NCBI GenBank assembly: GCA_946481355.1
Contig: CAMLNH010000041.1
Location: 1-12,182 of the forward strand
Length of the DNA stretch: 12,182 nucleotides
DNA from: an uncultured Curvibacter sp.
GTDB taxonomy: Bacteria; Pseudomonadota; Gammaproteobacteria; Burkholderiales; Burkholderiaceae
Reading direction: 5' to 3'
The notes below the pieces were generated by a model. That model did not search any database. It saw nothing but the letters and a program-made list of their open reading frames with translations, and had not been told where the DNA came from. Of this stretch, positions 1 to 7,296 are shown piece after piece. How positions within the stretch are numbered: position 1 is the stretch's first letter; every line of letters starts with the position of its first letter. A program made the position numbers and the translations under genes.

Positions 1-2
1 AG

Positions 3-890
3 ACCTACAACGCGACCGAGAAGATCATCGGCAACTGGTACGCCAGCCGCCCGGGGGCGCGTCAGAAGATGCAGCTCGCGACCAAGGTGGCCGGTCCCTC
101 GCGTGGTATGGACTGGGTACGGGGCGGCAGCGCCAACCTCACGGGCGCCGACATCGTGGCGGCCTGCGACGGCAGCCTCCAGCGTCTCAAGACCGATGTC
201 ATTGATCTCTACCAGATCCACTGGCCGGTGCGCCACGTGCCCATGTTCGGGCAGATGTACTTCGACCCGGCCAAGGACGACAAGACCGTTTTCTCCATCC
301 ATGAACAGCTCGAAGCCATGGGGCGACTCGTGAAGACCGGCAAGGTGCGCGCCATTGGCCTCTCCAACGAGTCGCCCTACGGTGTACACGAGTTCGTGCG
401 CCTGGCCGAGCAGCACGGCCTGCCGCGTGTGGCGACGACGCAGAACCCCTATTGCCTGGTGAACCGCACAGTGGAAAACGGGCTCGACGAGACCCTGTAT
501 CGCCTGGGCGTCTCGTTGCTGGCCTATTCACCGCTGGGCTTCGGTCTGCTGACCGGCAAGTACGACAGCAGCGGTTTCCTCGGGGCCGATGCGCCCAAGG
601 ACGGTCGTATTGCGAAGTTCGAGAGCGTGCGCAAGCAGCGCTGGGGCCGTGCCGAGGCGCTGGATGCTGCGCGCCGCTACAACGCGCTGGCACACGAGCA
701 CGGCCTCACCCCCACGCAGATGGCCCTGGCTTTCTGCTACACCAAGTGGCAGGTGGCCAGCACCATCATCGGCGTGACTTCGATGGCCCAGCTCGACGAG
801 GACCTGAGCGCCTGGGGTACGGCGCTGAGCCTCGAAGTGCTGCAGGCCATCGACGCGATCCGCAAGGAGATGCGCGACCCGGCGGTCTGA
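3..890 (+). CDS. tas: Tas-like NADP(H)-dependent aldo/keto reductase, 5' end outside window
   Basis: The reading frame is open from base 3, and 295 residues are visible up to the TGA at 888-890. It reads like E. coli Tas: a GNW motif, then ATKVAGPSRG, then LYQIHWP, IGLSNE and QNPY, with LLAYSPLGFGLLTGKY near the middle. The Lys of ATKV (visible residue 28) and the His of QIHWP (about residue 73) match the conserved Lys and His of the aldo/keto reductase catalytic tetrad. The Asp and Tyr of the tetrad would lie in the roughly 55-60 N-terminal residues that are missing. The family uses NADPH to reduce carbonyls in a soluble TIM barrel, and the physiological substrate of Tas is not settled. The Met at base 69 is internal, because similarity continues upstream of it. 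The gene converges on the aldehyde dehydrogenase with only 15 bases between stops. The family call is firm; Tas rather than another AKR subgroup is likely. Confidence 0.88.
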   Translation, partial: TYNATEKIIGNWYASRPGARQKMQLATKVAGPSRGMDWVRGGSANLTGADIVAACDGSLQRLKTDVIDLYQIHWPVRHVPMFGQMYFDPAKDDKTVFSIHEQLEAMGRLVKTGKVRAIGLSNESPYGVHEFVRLAEQHGLPRVATTQNPYCLVNRTVENGLDETLYRLGVSLLAYSPLGFGLLTGKYDSSGFLGADAPKDGRIAKFESVRKQRWGRAEALDAARRYNALAHEHGLTPTQMALAFCYTKWQVASTIIGVTSMAQLDEDLSAWGTALSLEVLQAIDAIRKEMRDPAV

Positions 891-905
891 TCCGTCTGTT
901 CCTGC

Positions 906-2342
906 CTACTTCAGCAGGAATTTCAGCAGTTTGTCCGTCAACGGCCCGTAGGGCGGCGCCAGCAGCCTGGCGCTGGAGAAGCGCGACTGCGTGAACACCG
1001 GGCGCAGCTTGGAGAAGGTCAGGAAGCCCTCGTGGCCGTGGTAATGGCCCATGCCCGAGCCGCCCACGCCGCCGAAGGGCAGATCCTCCTGGCCCACGTG
1101 GAAGAGCGCGTCGTTGATGGAGACGCCACCCGACATCACGCGCGTGAGCAGTTCCTGCTGGACGGCCTTGTCGTTGGTGAAGGGGTAGAGGGCCAGCGGG
1201 CGCGCTCCCGCGTTGATGGGCTTGATCACATCGTCTTCGAGATCCTCGTAGGCGATCACAGGCAGGATGGGGCCGAAGATCTCGCGCTGCATCAGCAGGC
1301 AGTCGGCCGGTGCATCCAGCACGAGATGGGGCACGATCTTGCGCAGCTTGGCGTCGAAGGGTTTGCCCGGAATCAGCGGAATCACCTGAGCGCCGCGCTG
1401 TTTGGCCTCGTCCAGCGCGTGCAGCAGGCGGGCATAGGCGATCTCGTCGATGATGGCCGTGTAGTCCGGCGTGTCCAGTTTGGGGTAGCGCCTGGGGATG
1501 ATCTCCTGCGCGAGCTTCACGAACTCCTTGACGCGGCGCCGGGGCACATAGACGTGATCCACCGTGGTGCAGATCTGGCCCGCGTTGAGGTACTTCACGT
1601 AGAGCAGGCGCTCGGCGGCCGTGCGCAGCGGGAAATCCTCGCAGACGATGGCCGGCGACTTGCCGCCGAGCTCCAGCGTCACGGGGCAGAGGTTGGCCGC
1701 GGCTGCAGCCATCACGGCCTTGCCGGTCTGCCCCGAGCCCGTGAACAGCAGGTGGTCGAAGGGCAGCTTGGAGAACTCGATGCCCACGCCGCCGGTCTCG
1801 TCGAAGAACTGCAGCTTGTCCTCGGGGAAGTAGTCGGGCATTTCCTTGATCAGCAGCCGAGCCAGGTGGCGCGAGTTCTCGCTCATCTTGACCATGGCCC
1901 GGTTGCCGGCGGCAAAGATGGCGGCCAGCGGCACCAGGCTGAGGTTGAGCGGGAAGTTCCAGGGCACGATGACACCCACCACGCCCAGCGGCTGGGGAAT
2001 CACGCGGTTGCTGGCCAGGCCGAAGGTCAGGCGGTCCACGCTGCGGCGCTGCGGCTTCATCCAGCGCCTGAGGTGCTTGAGCGTGTGGTGGATGCTCTTG
2101 AGCACAGGCATGACCTCGGTCAGCAGGGTCTCGTGACGTGAACGGTTGCCATAGTCGGCGCTGATCGCGTCACAGATGGCCTCCTGGTGTTCGCGTACGA
2201 AGCGTTCCAGCTTGCGCAGGTCAGCGCAGCGGGCCTCGTAGTCGGGCGCCGGGTTGGCGAAGTAGGCGGCACGCTGTTTCTTGAGCGTGGCTTCGAGCGG
2301 GGCGCGGATCAGAGCGGCGGCGGAGTCGTTGACGGCGTTCAT
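906..2342 (-). CDS. Aldehyde dehydrogenase, coniferyl aldehyde dehydrogenase (CalB)-like
   Basis: A complete 478-residue NAD(P)-dependent aldehyde dehydrogenase of the short class-3/coniferyl type, lacking the N-terminal extension of 500-residue ALDHs. Visible landmarks are PWNFP with the oxyanion Asn (N129), the cofactor Lys in VKMSE (K152), the Rossmann-like FTGSGQTGK (about 200-208), the general base Glu in LELGGKSP (E224), the nucleophile in AGQICTT (C258) and EIFGP (E354). All catalytic residues are present, so it should oxidise an aldehyde to its acid in the cytoplasm. The closest named function I recognise is oxidation of coniferyl aldehyde to ferulate, but substrate cannot be read from sequence. 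The start at 2342 is chosen because AAGGAGG lies 7 bases upstream; an in-frame Met 10 codons earlier at 2372 would overlap the preceding gene. It is last in the minus-strand unit, 19 bases after the YitT gene, with its ribosome site inside that gap. Confidence 0.92.
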   Translation of the reverse strand: MNAVNDSAAALIRAPLEATLKKQRAAYFANPAPDYEARCADLRKLERFVREHQEAICDAISADYGNRSRHETLLTEVMPVLKSIHHTLKHLRRWMKPQRRSVDRLTFGLASNRVIPQPLGVVGVIVPWNFPLNLSLVPLAAIFAAGNRAMVKMSENSRHLARLLIKEMPDYFPEDKLQFFDETGGVGIEFSKLPFDHLLFTGSGQTGKAVMAAAAANLCPVTLELGGKSPAIVCEDFPLRTAAERLLYVKYLNAGQICTTVDHVYVPRRRVKEFVKLAQEIIPRRYPKLDTPDYTAIIDEIAYARLLHALDEAKQRGAQVIPLIPGKPFDAKLRKIVPHLVLDAPADCLLMQREIFGPILPVIAYEDLEDDVIKPINAGARPLALYPFTNDKAVQQELLTRVMSGGVSINDALFHVGQEDLPFGGVGGSGMGHYHGHEGFLTFSKLRPVFTQSRFSSARLLAPPYGPLTDKLLKFLLK

Positions 2343-2348
2343 GGCTTG

Positions 2349-2355
2349 GCCTCCT
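2349..2355 (-). promoter_or_regulatory. Strong Shine-Dalgarno of the aldehyde dehydrogenase gene
   Basis: Reading the minus strand, AAGGAGG occurs 7 bases before the ATG at 2342. It fixes that start over the in-frame upstream Met at 2372. It is the best ribosome binding site in the operon and falls in the short gap after the YitT-family stop, so the last gene can be translated independently of its neighbours. Confidence 0.75.
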
Positions 2356-2361
2356 TGGTGT

Positions 2362-2973
2362 TCAGTTGGCAATATAGCGCCCGGCGCGGTGGTTGATGGC
2401 CAGGGTCAGGTTGAGCACCACGGCACCGACGACAGACAAGGCGACCTGCAGCAGCGGTGCCGTGATCAGGGCCCCCAGCAGGATGGCGCCGTCCACGGCC
2501 ATCTGGATGTGGCCGGCGCGCCAGCCGCGCGTCTCCTGCAGCCAGAAGGCCAGGATGCCCACGCCGCCCAGGCTGGCGCGGTGGCGGAAGAGGATGAGAA
2601 AGCCCACGCCCAGCAGCACACCGCCCACCAGCGCCGCGTACAGCGGACGCACCTGCTCGAAGACGATGAGGTGGGGCATGACTTCGGTCAAGATCGACAG
2701 CAGGGCCACGGCGATCATGGTCTTGACCAGAAAGGCGCGGTCCATGCGGCGCCAGGCCAGCACGTAGAAGGGCAGGTTGAGCACGAAAAACACCGGCCCG
2801 AAGCCCCAGCCCATGCCGTAGTGCAGCAGGAAGGCGAGGCCTGCGGTGCCGCCGCTGAGCAGTTGCGCATGCTGGAACAGGGCCACGGCCAGGGCGATCA
2901 GGGCCGTGCCCGAGAGCAGGGCCAGGGCATCCTCGGCCTTGCTGTGGCGCAGCGTTTCCTTCAGCGTGTTCAT
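2362..2973 (-). CDS. YitT-family (DUF161) integral membrane protein
   Basis: A 203-residue, very hydrophobic protein with about five or six membrane segments (roughly residues 15-35, 42-74, 84-100, 111-130, 136-147 and 158-192). The glycine-rich SGGTAGLAFLLHY (about 40-52) and the RASLGGVGILAFWLQ stretch (about 132-146) are typical of the YitT/DUF161 inner-membrane family. The cytoplasmic C-terminal DUF2179 domain of the Bacillus members is absent, as is common in short proteobacterial members. No biochemical role is established for this group; some are annotated as putative transporters. The start is uncertain. I chose the Met at 2973, which gives a normal family N terminus (MNTLKETLRHS). 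An in-frame ATG at 3039 begins 2 bases after the cytochrome stop and would allow coupled translation, but it adds 22 residues unlike the family. Neither has a good ribosome binding site. Confidence 0.82.
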   Translation of the reverse strand: MNTLKETLRHSKAEDALALLSGTALIALAVALFQHAQLLSGGTAGLAFLLHYGMGWGFGPVFFVLNLPFYVLAWRRMDRAFLVKTMIAVALLSILTEVMPHLIVFEQVRPLYAALVGGVLLGVGFLILFRHRASLGGVGILAFWLQETRGWRAGHIQMAVDGAILLGALITAPLLQVALSVVGAVVLNLTLAINHRAGRYIAN

Positions 2974-3041
2974 GCGGCGGAATTGTGGCACGCCGGGGTG
3001 TCCATGCAGGCCCTGCGGCAGAGGGAAGATGTCACGCATGG

Positions 3042-5378
3042 TCAGGGGGCTTGCGCTGCCTCAAGTTGTGCAAGCTGCGCGGCATGGCGTTGCGCGCAAA
3101 TGCTGTCGCCCTCGCGGCGACAGAAGCTGTGCAGCGCCTGCAGGATGGCCCGATCCAGGGGCTGGGCTGTGCGCGTCTGTTCCAGTACCTGGATCGCCTG
3201 GCGGCGCCGACCCTGGCTTTCGAGTGCGATGGCGTAGACGTAGCCATAGGACACCTGATCGGGCGCCAGTTCCCGGGCGTGGCGCAGGCTGTCCAGCGCG
3301 GCGGCGTGCCGCTGCTGCCGCAGCAGGGACAAGCCCAGTGCATGGTGGGCCGCCGCGTCGCGCGGATGCTGTGAGATGGCTTCGCGGATCAGGGCTTGTG
3401 CACGTTCCTCCTGTCCCTGTCCCTGTCCCTGGCGCTGGTAGATGTCGGCCAGGTTGAGCCGGGACGCGGCGAGTTCGGGGGCCAGCGCAATGGCCTGTTT
3501 CAAGGCCGCTTCTGCGCGTGGCCAGTCACCGAGGTCGGCCAGGAAGGTGCCCAGGTTGTTGTAGGCCTCGGGCCGGTCGGCATTGAACTCCTGCACCGCG
3601 ATGTACTCGCGCACAGTCGCGGCCCAGCGAGCCTGCTCTTCGGCGCTCCAGTCCTTGACGGGCGCGCCAGCCAGCCAGCGCACGGCGGCCAGGCGCACGC
3701 CCTTGACCGGGTCGGCCAGCAGCGGGCGCAGCCAGGGTGTGCGCTGCTCCAGCGGCGCACTGGCCAGCGCGTCCGCGGCGGTCTTGCGCAGCAGCGGGTC
3801 GGGATCCGACAGCTGTTCGCGCATCTGTACTAACTGCGCGGGGCTCAGCGAGGGCAGCGTGCGTGAGAGTGCCGTGGCCCGGCTGATGGGCGAGCTCTGC
3901 GGATCGGCCAGAACCTGGAAGAGCAGGGCCAGGGTCTGCGGGTCACCGCGTTCACCGGCCAGCAAGGCATCGGCCAGTGGGGCGGTGCGCCGGGGCAAGC
4001 CGGGGTACCACTGCAGGGCCCAGCGCGCGGCCCAGGACACGGGACGGTCCGTGTGGCACTGCGTGCAGGCATTGGGTGTGCCTGCGGCCAGGGACAGGTC
4101 GGGACGCGGCACGCGCAGGCTGTGGTCGTGCCGCGGGTCGATGCTCATATAGGTCGTCGTGGGCATGTGACAGGCGATGCAGCTGGCGCCCGTGGAGCCG
4201 ATCTTGTGGTGATGGTGCGTGGGCGCCTCGTACTTCGCGGCGGCGTGGCATTGCAGGCAGGTCTGGTGGCCGGGCGCACGCAGCTTGAGCGTGTGCGGCT
4301 GGTGACAGTCGCTGCAGGTGACGCCTTTTTCGTACATGCGGCTCTGCTGGAAGGACGCGTGGTTGTAGACCTCGGCCTTCATCTGCCCATCCTTCCAGTA
4401 CAGGTCTTTTTCGATCAGCGAGGGCGTATGGGTGTCGAGCAGGGGCTTGCCGTGCACATAGTCGTCGCCGATCTGGCTGCGGTGGGCGTGGCAGCGCGCG
4501 CACATCTCCACCTCCTGGCGCCGTGCGCTGGGCGGCTGGCTGCGCCGAGCGTTGCCGGTGGCCGGGTCGATGGTCCAGCGGGCCTGCTGGCGTTCGCCGA
4601 GCCACAGAGCCAGGCCCTTGTGCGTGTCGGACAGGCGTTCGGGTCCGGAGAGGCCGGCCCAGCCCACATGGCCCGAGCCAGGGCCGTGGCAGGACTCGCA
4701 GGCCACGTTCATCTCCGACCATGTGCTGCGGTAGACACGAGTCTGGGCGTCGAAGTTCTTCTTGAACTGGGTCGTGTGGCATTCAGCGCACATGAAGTTC
4801 CAGTTGTTCTGACGCCCGGTCCAGTGCAGCTCGTCGCCGGCCCGGAGGTTCTGGCCGGCATGCAGGTGGAACCAGCGCTGGCCGCCTTGGGCGCGGGGTC
4901 GTGCGTCCCAGGCAATGGTGAGTGCCTGCATGCGCCCGCCGGGCAGGGGAATCAGGTACTGCTGCAGGGGGCTCAGGCCCAGGGCGTGTGTGACCTCGAA
5001 CTCCTGCAGGCGGCCGTCGGCCCCTTCCGTGTGCACGTAGTAACGGCCGTCGCGCTGGCTGAAGCGCGTGGTGACGCCGGCTTCGGTGTACGTCTCGCCG
5101 CGAAAGGGGGCGAGCACCGTGGCACGCGTGGCCGTCTGCATGGCCAGGGCATGGTGTGATCCACGCCAGGCTTGGTGCTCAGCGGTATGGCACTGGGCGC
5201 AGGTCTGGCTGCCCACGAAGCGCAGCGGCGTGTCGGGAGGCGTGGCTGTGCCGGGGGAGGCGTCGATGGCCGGTGGGGTCAGCAGCAGCCACGCCAGGGC
5301 TCCCATGAGGGCCGCGAGGCCCAGCAGGCCGACCAGCGCCAGCCGGCTCTGTCGCACATGCATGCCGGGCCGGATCAT
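3042..5378 (-). CDS. Membrane-anchored octaheme c-type cytochrome with HEAT-like and TPR repeats
   Basis: A 778-residue protein. Residues about 12-33 form one uncleaved-looking membrane anchor, placing the rest in the periplasm. Eight CXXCH haem c sites follow, at Cys 60, 197, 227, 293, 355, 374, 400 and 438. All eight have His as last residue, so there is no CXXCK site of the kind found in NrfA or octaheme nitrite reductase. A His-rich THHHH run (387-391) and RHDH (416-419) could supply distal ligands. Residues about 465-575 look like HEAT repeats, and about 603-741 are four TPRs ending near the C terminus. The haem part resembles the cytochrome c554/doubled-CXXCH group fused to TPRs, whose function is unknown; an electron-transfer protein that also binds a partner is the natural reading. 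It starts 7 bases after the sulfatase stop and should be co-translated with it. No clear Shine-Dalgarno is visible. Maturation would need a Ccm system encoded elsewhere. Confidence 0.9.
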   Translation of the reverse strand: MIRPGMHVRQSRLALVGLLGLAALMGALAWLLLTPPAIDASPGTATPPDTPLRFVGSQTCAQCHTAEHQAWRGSHHALAMQTATRATVLAPFRGETYTEAGVTTRFSQRDGRYYVHTEGADGRLQEFEVTHALGLSPLQQYLIPLPGGRMQALTIAWDARPRAQGGQRWFHLHAGQNLRAGDELHWTGRQNNWNFMCAECHTTQFKKNFDAQTRVYRSTWSEMNVACESCHGPGSGHVGWAGLSGPERLSDTHKGLALWLGERQQARWTIDPATGNARRSQPPSARRQEVEMCARCHAHRSQIGDDYVHGKPLLDTHTPSLIEKDLYWKDGQMKAEVYNHASFQQSRMYEKGVTCSDCHQPHTLKLRAPGHQTCLQCHAAAKYEAPTHHHHKIGSTGASCIACHMPTTTYMSIDPRHDHSLRVPRPDLSLAAGTPNACTQCHTDRPVSWAARWALQWYPGLPRRTAPLADALLAGERGDPQTLALLFQVLADPQSSPISRATALSRTLPSLSPAQLVQMREQLSDPDPLLRKTAADALASAPLEQRTPWLRPLLADPVKGVRLAAVRWLAGAPVKDWSAEEQARWAATVREYIAVQEFNADRPEAYNNLGTFLADLGDWPRAEAALKQAIALAPELAASRLNLADIYQRQGQGQGQEERAQALIREAISQHPRDAAAHHALGLSLLRQQRHAAALDSLRHARELAPDQVSYGYVYAIALESQGRRRQAIQVLEQTRTAQPLDRAILQALHSFCRREGDSICAQRHAAQLAQLEAAQAP
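3411..3431. repeat. Hexanucleotide tandem repeat (ctgtcc, 3.5 units) inside the cytochrome gene
   Basis: Three perfect ctgtcc units plus a half unit lie in the second TPR of the cytochrome. On the coding strand they encode alternating Gln-Gly (about residues 650-656). The repeat length is a multiple of three, so slippage would add or remove Gln-Gly pairs without a frameshift. Confidence 0.8.
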
Positions 5379-5385
5379 GGGGGCA

Positions 5386-7203
5386 TCAGGCGGGCAAGCG
5401 CCGACGGCGCCAGCGTCGCAGGCCGCAGACCAGCACCACGACGATGAGGATCAACACGCCCAGTGTCAGGGTCAGCACGCCGGCAAGCTGGCGTACCAGG
5501 ACCCGCCAGTTGTTCTTGAGCAGCTGACGCAGGGGTGCATAGTCCGCGCTCGGCTTGATGACGCCATTGCGTTCCATATAGCTTTCGTAATCGGCCAGCA
5601 GCTCCTTGAACAGAGCCGGTTTGCTGCGGGCCAGATCCGTGGTTTCCGTGGGGTCGCGGCGCAGGTCGTAGAGCTTCCACTGGTTGTCGCTGCCGGGGGG
5701 CGCGTTGCGCGAGATCTTGTAGTCGCCGCGGAACAGTGCATCGGCGCCTGTGCCTTCAAAACCTACGGCATGGTTCGCCGCGTGGATGGCCTGGGTGCGC
5801 TGCTCCAGATAAGGCAGCATGCTGCTGCCGGTCGGGCGCATGAGAGGTCGACCCCGGTAGTCGTCGCCTGGCAGCGGGATGCCGGCCAGGTCGAGCACGG
5901 TGGGCAGGAAATCGGTGGCGTAGGCAAACTGGTCCGTGATGCGACCGGGCCGGATGCGTGCCGGGTAGTTGATGATGAAGGGCACGCGCATGCCACCTTC
6001 CATGGCCGTGCCCTTGAAGCTGGAGAAGGGCGTGTTGGAGACGCCAGCCCAGTCCGGACCGTAGTGGACGTAGCTGCCCTTCTGCCCCAGCGTGTCGATG
6101 CCGAGCTTGAAGTTGGCGGCATACCAGAGCTTGAAGGGCAGATTGAGGGTGTTGAGCTCGTAGGCGTCGGCGCCGTTGTCCGACATCACGATGAAGACGG
6201 TGTTGTCCAGCTGGCCGATGCGTTGCAGGTAGTCGCGGAAGCGCCCGATGTGCTGGTCGGCGTTGTCCAGCATGCCGGCGTAGACGGCCATCTTCTGCGC
6301 GTAGAGTTTTTTCTCCTTGTCGCTCAGGCCGTCCCAGGGGCGGTTCATGGCGGTGGTGGTCAGCTTCAGGCCTGCAGGCACCAGGCCCATCTCCACCTGG
6401 CGTTGGTAACGCTGCGAGCGAATCACGTCCCAACCCGCGGCGTAGCGCTGGGCGTAGCGGGCGATGTCCACGTCGGGCGCCTGCAGTGGCGAGTGCACTG
6501 CCTGCAGGGCGATGGCGGCGAAGAAGGGCTTGCGGCTGCTCTTGCCCTCTTCGATGAACTGGATCATCTTGTCCACGTAATGCCGGGTCGAGAAGAAGTC
6601 CGTGGGTAACTCGGCGCGACGGCCGTCTTCCCACCAGACGGCCTCCATGTTGAAGGGCGCGTAGACGCGGGCCTCGTAGTTGTCGGCGCCAGTCTGCTCC
6701 AGGGCCAGGTAACGGTCCCAGCCGCGTGCCCCGGGTGCGCGTTCCAGCCCTTCGCCCAGGTTCCACTTGCCGCTGAAGTAGGTGGCGTAGCCGCCGTCGC
6801 GCATCAGCTCGCCCAGGCTGTGGGCGCGGTCGCTGAGATAGCCCTCGTAGCCGGGCTGGCCCTTCTGGTTCTCGGCCATCACGACCTGCAGCGTGCCGGT
6901 GCCGGCGCGGTGGTGGTCGATGCCCGAGTGCAGCATGGCCCGCGAGGATTCGCAGGTCGAGGCGGTGTGGAAGTTGGTGAAGCGTACGCCGGTCTTGGCC
7001 AGCTGGTCGATGTGGGGCGTGGCGATCTCGCCGCCATAGGCGCCCAGGTCGCTGAAGCCGGCGTCGTCGAGCAGCACAAAAACAAAGTTGGGACGGATCG
7101 GGGTGGGGCCGGCGGCCGCGCAAGTCAGCGGCAGGGCGGCGAGCAGCAGGGCCGCCAGTGATGCGCCGCAAGGGCGCATGAGGTCACGCAGGGGGAAGGT
7201 CAT
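5386..7203 (-). CDS. Periplasmic sulfatase-family hydrolase with altered active site and C-terminal membrane anchor
   Basis: A 605-residue alkaline-phosphatase-superfamily protein of the arylsulfatase type. A Sec signal peptide (about 1-31) ends near CAAAG. Metal-binding DD is at 46-47, SDNG supplies D342 and N343, H237 lies in AVHSPLQAP and K397 in SSFKGTAMEGG. The formylglycine site reads C84-E-S-S-R88 in TASTCESSRAMLHSG, where the usual motif is CxPxR. The motif normally GKWHLG reads GKWNLG, so the catalytic His is N148. Against Pseudomonas aeruginosa AtsA (C51, R55, K113, H115) these positions share a constant offset of 33, so the alignment is secure. Residues about 572-593 form a second hydrophobic span followed by RRWRRRR, a C-terminal anchor with the body in the periplasm. 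The start at 7203 has GGAG 7 bases upstream. It is first in the operon, divergent from a LysR regulator. Fold is certain; sulfatase activity is not, and another phospho- or sulfo-ester hydrolase is possible. Confidence 0.88.
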   Translation of the reverse strand: MTFPLRDLMRPCGASLAALLLAALPLTCAAAGPTPIRPNFVFVLLDDAGFSDLGAYGGEIATPHIDQLAKTGVRFTNFHTASTCESSRAMLHSGIDHHRAGTGTLQVVMAENQKGQPGYEGYLSDRAHSLGELMRDGGYATYFSGKWNLGEGLERAPGARGWDRYLALEQTGADNYEARVYAPFNMEAVWWEDGRRAELPTDFFSTRHYVDKMIQFIEEGKSSRKPFFAAIALQAVHSPLQAPDVDIARYAQRYAAGWDVIRSQRYQRQVEMGLVPAGLKLTTTAMNRPWDGLSDKEKKLYAQKMAVYAGMLDNADQHIGRFRDYLQRIGQLDNTVFIVMSDNGADAYELNTLNLPFKLWYAANFKLGIDTLGQKGSYVHYGPDWAGVSNTPFSSFKGTAMEGGMRVPFIINYPARIRPGRITDQFAYATDFLPTVLDLAGIPLPGDDYRGRPLMRPTGSSMLPYLEQRTQAIHAANHAVGFEGTGADALFRGDYKISRNAPPGSDNQWKLYDLRRDPTETTDLARSKPALFKELLADYESYMERNGVIKPSADYAPLRQLLKNNWRVLVRQLAGVLTLTLGVLILIVVVLVCGLRRWRRRRLPA

Positions 7204-7250
7204 CCTCGTCTCCGTCTAGGTATGCGCCGCAGTTTCGGTGGGGTGGTGGA

Positions 7251-7265
7251 TTGCGTCAATCGCAA
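7251..7265. promoter_or_regulatory. LysR box 1, inverted repeat TTGCG-N5-CGCAA
   Basis: The sequence TTGCGTCAATCGCAA is a perfect 5-5-5 inverted repeat and contains the T-N11-A core of LysR-type operator sites. Its centre is 55 bases from the sulfatase start and 56 bases from the LysR start. It shares TTGCGT and GCAA with box 2 in the same register. Confidence 0.65.
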
Positions 7266-7281
7266 AATTCAATACCATCTG

Positions 7282-7296
7282 TTGCGTTTCATGCAA
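7282..7296. promoter_or_regulatory. LysR box 2, inverted repeat TTGC-N7-GCAA
   Basis: The sequence TTGCGTTTCATGCAA is a 4-7-4 inverted repeat with a T-N11-A core. Its centre is 31 bp from that of box 1, about three helical turns, so both sites face the same side of the DNA. It ends 17 bases before the LysR start codon, upstream of the ribosome site. Confidence 0.6.

Noticed and set aside
891..905. Terminator between the convergent aldo/keto reductase and ALDH genes
   Set aside because: Only 15 bases separate the stops, and I see no stem-loop or T-run there.
1032..2141. A 369-codon open frame on the plus strand opposite the aldehyde dehydrogenase
   Set aside because: It mirrors the ALDH codons on the other strand, has no domain and no ribosome site, while the ALDH has all its catalytic motifs.
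4053..5159. A 368-codon open frame on the plus strand opposite the cytochrome haem region
   Set aside because: It is antisense to eight haem motifs that are clearly selected on the other strand; composition is that of a shadow frame.
5386..5490. PEP-CTERM or GlyGly-CTERM sorting signal at the sulfatase C terminus
   Set aside because: The hydrophobic span and basic tail look similar, but neither Pro-Glu-Pro nor a Gly-Gly run precedes the span.
5068..6609. A 513-codon open frame on the plus strand across the sulfatase/cytochrome junction
   Set aside because: It is antisense to two well-supported genes. Its residues are rich in Arg, His, Gly and Val with no recognisable domain, typical of a shadow frame in GC-rich DNA.
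5756..7171. A 471-codon minus-strand frame overlapping the sulfatase in another frame
   Set aside because: It is Arg- and Pro-rich, without motifs, and fully inside the sulfatase gene.
7100..7203. Lipoprotein signal peptide for the sulfatase (Cys at residue 28)
   Set aside because: The residues before the Cys are Pro-Leu-Thr, which does not fit a lipobox (Leu-Ala/Ser-Gly/Ala-Cys). An ordinary Sec signal peptide cleaved after the Ala run fits better.
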